From positions 3,337,834 through 3,401,833 of the forward strand of contig OY978097.1 of NCBI GenBank assembly GCA_963854735.1: a DNA stretch of 64,000 nucleotides. The letters run 5' to 3'. The position numbers were made by a program, and so were the translations under genes. The DNA is from Marvania coccoides. Taxonomy: Eukaryota; Chlorophyta; Trebouxiophyceae; Chlorellales; Chlorellaceae. Below are positions 57,301 to 64,000 of the stretch, one piece after another. The notes beneath the pieces were generated by a model that did not search any database, was not told where the DNA came from, and was given only the letters and a program-made list of their open reading frames with translations. The stretch's first letter is position 1, and each line of letters begins with the position of its first letter.

Positions 57301-60300
57301 TTGGTGGGTGCTTTTGGGGCCATAAATGGGGTGCTGCTAGTTTTAGGGGCGCGTGTTTCCGAGCTGTGTGCTGTGCAGCGTGGCTGATTTGTGAGGTATG
57401 AGTACGCTCTGGGTGTTGAAAAAAGCACAGCCCCCAGTGTCGAGCCCTTTTCAGAAATCTCCGCCGGCGCCGACTTTTCAGGCGGCCAGATGAATTTTAG
57501 CACTCACTTTTTTGGCGGCTCTGACGTGGTGCAGGGCGCCTCCTGGGTGGTGCCTACTACCCCGACCCCGGGGTGGGCGCTGTCTAAAATTCGATCCACC
57601 CGTTTTTTGGGGGTGCTTTTGGGGCCATAAATGGGGTGCTGATTGTGTTAGGAGCGCGTGTTTCCGGGCGGTGCGCTGCCCTGCGTGGCTGATTTGTGGG
57701 GTATGAGTACGCTCTGCGTGCAGAAAAAAGCACAGCCGCCAGTGTCGAGCCCTTTTCAGAAATCTCCGCCGGCGCCGACTTTTCAGGCGGCCAGATGAAT
57801 TTTAGCACTCACTTTTTTGGCGGCTCTGACGTGGTGCAGGGCGCCTCCTGGGTGGTGTCTACTACCACGACCCCGGGGTGGGCGCTGTCTAAAATTCGAT
57901 CCACCCGTTTTTTGGTGGGTGCTTTTGGGGCCATAAATGGGGTGCTGCTAGTTTTAGGAGCGCGTGTTGCCGGGCGGTGCGCTGTGCAGCGTGGCTGATT
58001 TGTGAGATATGAACATGCTCTGGGTGTTGAAAAAATCACAGCCGCCAGTGTCGAGCCCTTTTCAGAAATCTCCGCCGGCGCCGACTTTTCAGGCGGCCAG
58101 ATGAATTTTAGCACTCACTTTTTTGGCGGCTCTGACGTGGTGCAGGGCGCCTCCTGGGTGGTGTCTACTACCCCGACCCCGGGGTGGGCGCTGTCTAAAA
58201 TTCGATCGACCCTTTTTTGGGGGTGCTTTTGGGGCCATAAATGGGGTGCTGCTAGTTTTAGGGGCGCGTGTTTCCGAGCTGTGTGCTGTGCAGCGTGGCT
58301 GATTTGTGGGGTATGTGCATGCTCTGGGTGTTGAAAAAAGCACAGCCGCCAGTGTCGAGCCCTTTTCAGAAATCTCCGCCGGCGCCGACTTTTCAGGCGG
58401 CCAGATGAATTTTAGCACTCATTTTTTTGGCGGCTCTGACGTGGTGCAGGGCGCCTCCTGGGCGGTGTCTACCCCCCCGGCCCCCGGCTGGGCGCTGTCT
58501 AAAATTCGATCCACCCGTTTTTGGGAGGTGCTTTTGGGGCCATAAATGGGGTGCTGCTAGTTTTAGGGGCGCGTGTTTCCGAGCTGTGTGCTGTGCAGCG
58601 TGGCTGATTTGTGAGGTATGAGTACGCTCTGCGTGCAGAAAAAAGCACAGCCGCCAGTGTCGAGCCCTTTTCAGAAATCTCCGCCGGCGCCGACTTTTCA
58701 GGCGGCCAGATGAATTTTAGCACTCACTTTTTTGGCGGGTCTGGCGTGGTGCAGGGCGTCTCCTGGGTGGCGTCCACCACCCCGACCCCGGGGTGGGCGC
58801 TGTCTAAAATTCGATCCACCCGTTTTTTGGTGGGTGCTTTTGGGGCCATAAATGGGGTGCTGCTAGTTTTAGGGGCGCGTGTTTCCGAGCTGTGTGCTGT
58901 GCAGCGTGGCTGATTTGTGGGGTATGAGTACGCTCTGCGTGCAGAAAAAAGCACAGCCGCCAGTGTCGAGCCCTTTTCAGAAATCTCCGCCGGCGCCGAC
59001 TTTCAGACGGCCAGATGAATTTTAGCACTCATTTTTTTGGCGGCTCTGACGTGGTGCAGGGCGCCTCCTGGGCGGTGTCTACTACCCCGACCCCGGGGTG
59101 GGCGCTGTCTAAAATTCGATCCACCCGTTTTTTGGTGGGTGCTTTTGGGGCCATAAATGGGGTGCTGCTAGTTTTAGGGGCGCGTGTTTCCGAGCTGTGT
59201 GCTGTGCAGCGTGGCTGATTTGTGGGGTATGAGTACGCTCTGCGTGCAGAAAAAAGCACAGCCCCCAGTCTCGAGCCCTTTTCAGAAATCTCCGCCGGCG
59301 CCGACTTTCAGACGGTCAGATGAATTTTAGCACTCATTTTTTTGGTGGGTCTGGGGTGCTGCAGGGCGCCTCCTGGGTGGTGCCTACTACCCCGACCCCG
59401 GGGGGGGCGCTGTCTAAAATTCGATCCACCCGTTTTTTGGTGGGTGCTTTTGGGGCCATAAATGGGGTGCTGCTAGTTTTAGGGGCGCGTGTTTCCGAGC
59501 TGTGTGCTGTGCAGCGTGGCTGATTTGTGGGGTATGAGTACGCTCTGCGTGCAGAAAAAAGCACAGCCGCCAGTGTCGAGCCCTTTTCAGAAATCTCCGC
59601 CGGCGCCGACTTTCAGACGGCCAGATGAATTTTAGCACTCATTTTTTTGGCGGCTCTGACGTGCTGCAGGGCGCCTCCTGGGCGGTGTCTACTACCCCGA
59701 CCCCGGGGTGGGCGCTGTCTAAAATTCGATCGACCCTTTTTTGGGGGTGCTTTTGGGGCCATAAATGGGGTGCTGCTAGTTTTAGGGGCGCGTGTTTCCG
59801 AGCTGTGTGCTGTGCAGCGTGGCTGATTTGTGGGGTATGAGTACGCTCTGCGTGCAGAAAAAAGCACAGCCGCCAGTGTCGAGCCCTTTTCAGAAATCTC
59901 CGCCGGCGCCGACTTTTCAGGCGGCCAGATGAATTTTAGCACTCACTTTTTTGGCGGCTCTGACGTGGTGCAGGGCGCCTCCTGGGTGGTGTCTACTACC
60001 ACGACCCCGGGGTGGGCGCTGTCTAAAATTCGATCCACCCGTTTTTTGGTGGGTGCTTTTGGGGCCATAAATGGGGTGCTGCTAGTTTTAGGAGCGCGTG
60101 TTGCCGGGCGGTGCGCTGTGCAGCGTGGCTGATTTGTGAGATATGAACATGCTCTGGGTGTTGAAAAAATCACAGCCGCCAGTGTCGAGCCCTTTTCAGA
60201 AATCTCCGCCGGCGCCGACTTTTCAGGCGGCCAGATGAATTTTAGCACTCACTTTTTTGGCGGCTCTGACGTGGTGCAGGGCGCCTCCTGGGTGGTGTCT

Positions 60301-63300
60301 ACTACTCCGACCCCGGGGTGGGCGCTGTCTAAAATTCGATCGACCCTTTTTTGGGGGTGCTTTTGGGGCCATAAATGGGGTGCTGCTAGTTTTAGGGGCG
60401 CGTGTTTCCGAGCTGTGTGCTGTGCAGCGTGGCTGATTTGTGGGGTATGTGCATGCTCTGGGTGTTGAAAAAAGCACAGCCGCCAGTGTCGAGCCCTTTT
60501 CAGAAACCTCCGCCGGCGCCGACTTTCAGACGGCCAGATGAATTTTAGCACTCATTTTTTTGGCGGCTCTGACGTGGTGCAGGGCGCCTCCTGGGCGGTG
60601 TCTACCCCCCCGGCCCCCGGCTGGGCGCTGTCTAAAATTCGATCCACCCGTTTTTGGGAGGTGCTTTTGGGGCCATAAATGGGGTGCTGCTAGTTTTAGG
60701 GGCGCGTGTTTCCGAGCTGTGTGCTGTGCAGCGTGGCTGATTTGTGAGGTATGAGTACGCTCTGGGTGTTGAAAAAAGCACAGCCCCCAGTGTCGAGCCC
60801 TTTTCAGAAATCTCCGCCGGCGCCGACTTTTCAGGCGGCCAGATGAATTTTAGCACTCACTTTTTTGGCGGCTCTGACGTGGTGCAGGGCGCCTCCTGGG
60901 CGGTGTCTACCCCCCCGGCCCCCGGCTGGGCGCTGTCTAAAATTCGATCCACCCGTTTTTGGGAGGTGCTTTTGGGGCCATAAATGGGGTGCTGCTAGTT
61001 TTAGGGGCGCGTGTTTCCGAGCTGTGTGCTGTGCAGCGTGGCTGATTTGTGAGGTATGAGTACGCTCTGGGTGTTGAAAAAAGCACAGCCCCCAGTGTCG
61101 AGCCCTTTTCAGAAATCTCCGCCGGCGCCGACTTTTCAGGCGGCCAGATGAATTTTAGCACTCACTTTTTTGGCGGCTCTGACGTGGTGCAGGGCGCCTC
61201 CTGGGTGGTGCCTACTACCCCGACCCCGGGGTGGGCGCTGTCTAAAATTCGATCCACCCGTTTTTTGGTGGTGCTTTTGGGGCCATAAATGGGGTGCTGA
61301 TTGTGTTAGGAGCGCGTGTTTCCGGGCGGTGCGCTGCCCTGCGTGGCTGATTTGTGAGGTATGAGCATGCTCTGGGTATTGAAAAAGCACAGCCCCCAGT
61401 CTCGAGCCCTTTTCAGAAATCTCCGCCGGCGCCGACTTTTCAGGCGGCCAGATGAATTTTAACACTCACTGTTAAGGCGGGTCTGGCGTGCTGCAGGGAA
61501 CCTCCTGGGCGGTGTCTACCCCCCCGGCCCCCGGCTGGGCGCTGTCTAAAATTCGATCGACCCTTTTTTGGGGGGTGCTTTTGGGGGTGTTAATGGGGTG
61601 CTGCTAGTTTTAGGGGCGCGTGTTTCCGAGCTGTGTGCTGTGCAGCGTGGCTGATTTGTGAGGTATGAGTACGCTCTGCGTGCAGAAAAAAGCACAGCCG
61701 CCAGTGTCGAGCCCTTTTCAGAAATCTCCGCCGGCGCCGACTTTCAGACGGCCAGATGAATTTTAGCACTCATTTTTTTGGCGGCTCTGACGTGCTGCAG
61801 GGCGCCTCCTGGGCGGTGTCTACTACCCCGACCCCGGGGTGGGCGCTGTCTAAAATTCGATCCACCCTTTTTTGGGGGTGCTTTTGGGGCCATAAATGGG
61901 GTGCTGCTAGTTTTAGGGGCGCGTGTTTCCGAGCTGTGTGCTGTGCAGCGTGGCTGATTTGTGAGGTATGAGTACGCTCTGGGTGTTGAAAAAAGCACAG
62001 CCCCCAGTGTCGAGCCCTTTTCAGAAATCTCCGCCGGCGCCGACCTTTCAGGCGGCCAGATGAATTTTAGCACTCACTTTTTTGGCGGCTCTGACGTGGT
62101 GCAGGGCACCTCCTGGGCGGTGTCTACCCCCCCGGCCCCCGGCTGGGCGCTGTCTAAAATTCGATCGACCCTTTTTTGGGGGGTGCTTTTGGGGGTGTTA
62201 ATGGGGTGCTGCTAGTTTTAGGAGCGCGTGTTTCCGGGCTGTGCGCTGTGCAGCGTGGCTGATTTGTGGGGTATGTGCATGCTCTGGGTGTTGAAGAAAG
62301 CACAGCCGCCAGTGTCGAGCCCTTTTCAGAAATCTCCGCCGGCGCCGACTTTTCAGGCGGCCAGATGAATTTTAGCACTCACTTTTTTGGCGGCTCTGAC
62401 GTGGTGCAGGGCGCCTCCTGGTTGGTGTCTACTACCACGACCCCGGGGTGGGCGCTGTCTAAAATTCGATCCACCCGTTTTTTGGGAGGTGCTTTTGGGG
62501 CCATAAATGGGGTGCTGCTAGTTTTAGGAGCGCGTGTTTCCGGGCGGTGCGCTGTGCAGCGTGGCTGATTTGTGGGGTATGTGCATGCTCTGGGTGTTGA
62601 AGAAAGCACAGCCGCCAGTGTCGAGCCCTTTTCAGAAATCTCCGCCGGCGCCGACTTTTCAGGCGGCCAGATGAATTTTAACACTCACTGTTAAGGCGGG
62701 TCTGGCGTGCTGCAGGGAACCTCCTGGGCGGTGTCTACCCCCCCGGCCCCCGGCTGGGCGCTGTCTAAAATTCGATCGACCCTTTTTTGGGGGGTGCTTT
62801 TGGGGGTGTTAATGGGGTGCTGCTAGTTTTAGGGGCGCGTGTTTCCGAGCTGTGTGCTGTGCAGCGTGGCTGATTTGTGAGGTATGAGTACGCTCTGCGT
62901 GCAGAAAAAAGCACAGCCGCCAGTGTCGAGCCCTTTTCAGAAATCTCCGCCGGCGCCGACTTTCAGACGGCCAGATGAATTTTAGCACTCATTTTTTTGG
63001 CGGCTCTGACGTGCTGCAGGGCGCCTCCTGGGCGGTGTCTACTACCCCGACCCCGGGGTGGGCGCTGTCTAAAATTCGATCCACCCTTTTTTGGGGGTGC
63101 TTTTGGGGCCATAAATGGGGTGCTGCTAGTTTTAGGGGCGCGTGTTTCCGAGCTGTGTGCTGTGCAGCGTGGCTGATTTGTGAGGTATGAGTACGCTCTG
63201 CGTGCAGAAAAAAGCACAGCCGCCAGTCTCGAGCCCTTTTCAGAAATCTCCGCTGGCGCCGACTTTCAGGCGGCCAGATGAATTTTAGCACTCACTTTTT

Positions 63301-63600
63301 TGGCGGCTCTGACGTGGTGCAGGGCACCTCCTGGGCGGTGTCTACCCCCCCGGCCCCCGGCTGGGCGCTGTCTAAAATTCGATCGACCCTTTTTTGGGGG
63401 GTGCTTTTGGGGGTGTTAATGGGGTGCTGCTAGTTTTAGGAGCGCGTGTTTCCGGGCGGTGTGCTGTGCAGCGTGGCTGATTTGTGAGGTATGAGTACGC
63501 TCTGCGTGCAGAAAAAAGCACAGCCGCCAGTCTCGAGCCCTTTTCAGAAATCTCCGCCGGCGCCGACTTTTCAGGCGGCCAGATGAATTTTAGCACTCAC
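51348..63600. repeat. subtelomeric satellite, about 40 head-to-tail units of 304-306 bp
   Basis: The block GCCGGCGCCGAC recurs at 51363, 51668, 51972, 52278 and so on to 63556, i.e. about 40 intervals of 304-306 bases. Each unit contains AATTTTAGCACTCA, TAAAATTCGATC(C/G)ACCC, CATAAATGGGGTGCTG (or GTGTTAATGGGG distally) and GTGGCTGATTTGTG. All units have the same orientation. The first unit is degenerate at its left end and the last is cut by the telomere. Frames of 60-110 codons are open on both strands of many units. They are broken by single-base length changes between units, so they are best seen as non-coding. No transposase or known element was seen. Confidence 0.97.
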
Positions 63601-64000
63601 TTTTAGGGTTTAGGGTTTTAGGGTTTAGGGTTTAGGGTTTAGGGTTTAGGGTTTAGGGTTTAGGGTTTAGGGTTTAGGGTTTAGGGTTTAGGGTTTAGGG
63701 TTTAGGGTTTAGGGTTTAGGTTTTAGGGTTTAGGGTTTAGGGTTTAGGGTTTAGGGTTTAGGGTTTAGGGTTTAGGGTTTAGGGTTTAGGGTTTAGGGTT
63801 TAGGGTTTAGGGTTTAGGGTTTAGGGTTTAGGGTTTAGGGTTTAGGGTTTAGGGTTTAGGGTTTAGGGTTTAGGGTTTAGGGTTTAGGGTTTAGGGTTTA
63901 GGGTTTAGGGTTTAGGGTTTAGGGTTTAGGGTTTAGGGTTTAGGGTTTAGGGTTTAGGGTTTAGGGTTTAGGGTTTAGGGTTTAGGGTTTAGGGTTTAGG
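63601..64000 (+). repeat. telomere, (TTTAGGG)n
   Basis: About 57 uninterrupted copies of the plant-type heptamer running G-rich 5' to 3' off the right end, so this is a chromosome right terminus. Degenerate units occur at the proximal side: TTTTAGGG at the junction and at about 63616, and TTTAGG followed by TTTTAGGG at about 63715-63728. Confidence 0.99.

Noticed and set aside
51348..63600. Dozens of 60-110-codon open frames on both strands of the satellite, some with similar proteins in every unit
   Set aside because: The frames exist on both strands at once, shift at single-base length differences (for example in the T-run before GGGGGTGC), and have no intron or codon signal; repetition alone explains their similarity.
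51348..63600. CRISPR-like array
   Set aside because: The repeat is 305 bases with no short repeat/unique spacer alternation, in a eukaryotic subtelomere.

Overview
This window is the right-hand end of a eukaryotic nuclear chromosome. It closes with about 400 bases of TTTAGGG repeat, the telomere type of land plants and most green algae. Upstream lie about 12 kb of a 305-bp subtelomeric satellite and then about 50 kb of densely packed genes. The genes are GC-rich, mostly have short spliceosomal introns (75-170 bases), and include plant and green-algal families: a KEA4/5/6-type cation/proton antiporter, a DUF760/MEB5.2 plastid protein, a plastid Mini-RNase III and an R2R3 MYB. A green alga with a compact genome is the best reading. 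I cannot name the species. Gene models were built by hand from reading frames plus GT/GC...AG splice junctions that restore frame and family conservation.

Positions 1-37.2 kb carry mostly conserved genes: DUF760 protein, an unknown 411-aa protein, KEA antiporter, a two-Myb-domain protein, a WDR89-like WD40 protein, PTH2 peptidyl-tRNA hydrolase, ornithine carbamoyltransferase, an ALIX/BRO1 protein, a THI5-like protein, a GAF-like protein, an EF-hand plus p25-alpha protein, a DHHC acyltransferase variant, a small unknown protein, a ThDP-dependent decarboxylase/synthase-like enzyme, R2R3 MYB, Mini-RNase III, an unknown basic protein, gamma-glutamyltransferase, a tail-anchored coiled-coil protein and a bZIP factor. 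The gene types do not form one pathway. Many neighbours are divergent or convergent pairs a few hundred bases apart.

Positions 37.8-50.5 kb look different: six consecutive genes, none clearly housekeeping. Two encode proteins with paired CxxC zinc-finger-like motifs (37800 and 41866). One (40179) has an internal tandem repeat. One (43078) appears to be an ATP-dependent DNA ligase fold that has lost its catalytic lysine and OB domain. One (45133) is small and helical. The last (46116) is a ten-exon, 1128-residue coiled-coil protein with duplicated exon modules and an internal repeat array. This lineage-specific subtelomeric block is the strongest candidate for undescribed biology.

Positions 51.35-63.6 kb are about 40 head-to-tail copies of a 304-306-bp satellite with clear higher-order duplications and a telomere-proximal variant subfamily. 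It runs directly into the telomere at 63.6-64.0 kb. No rRNA, tRNA, CRISPR or transposase gene was recognised.
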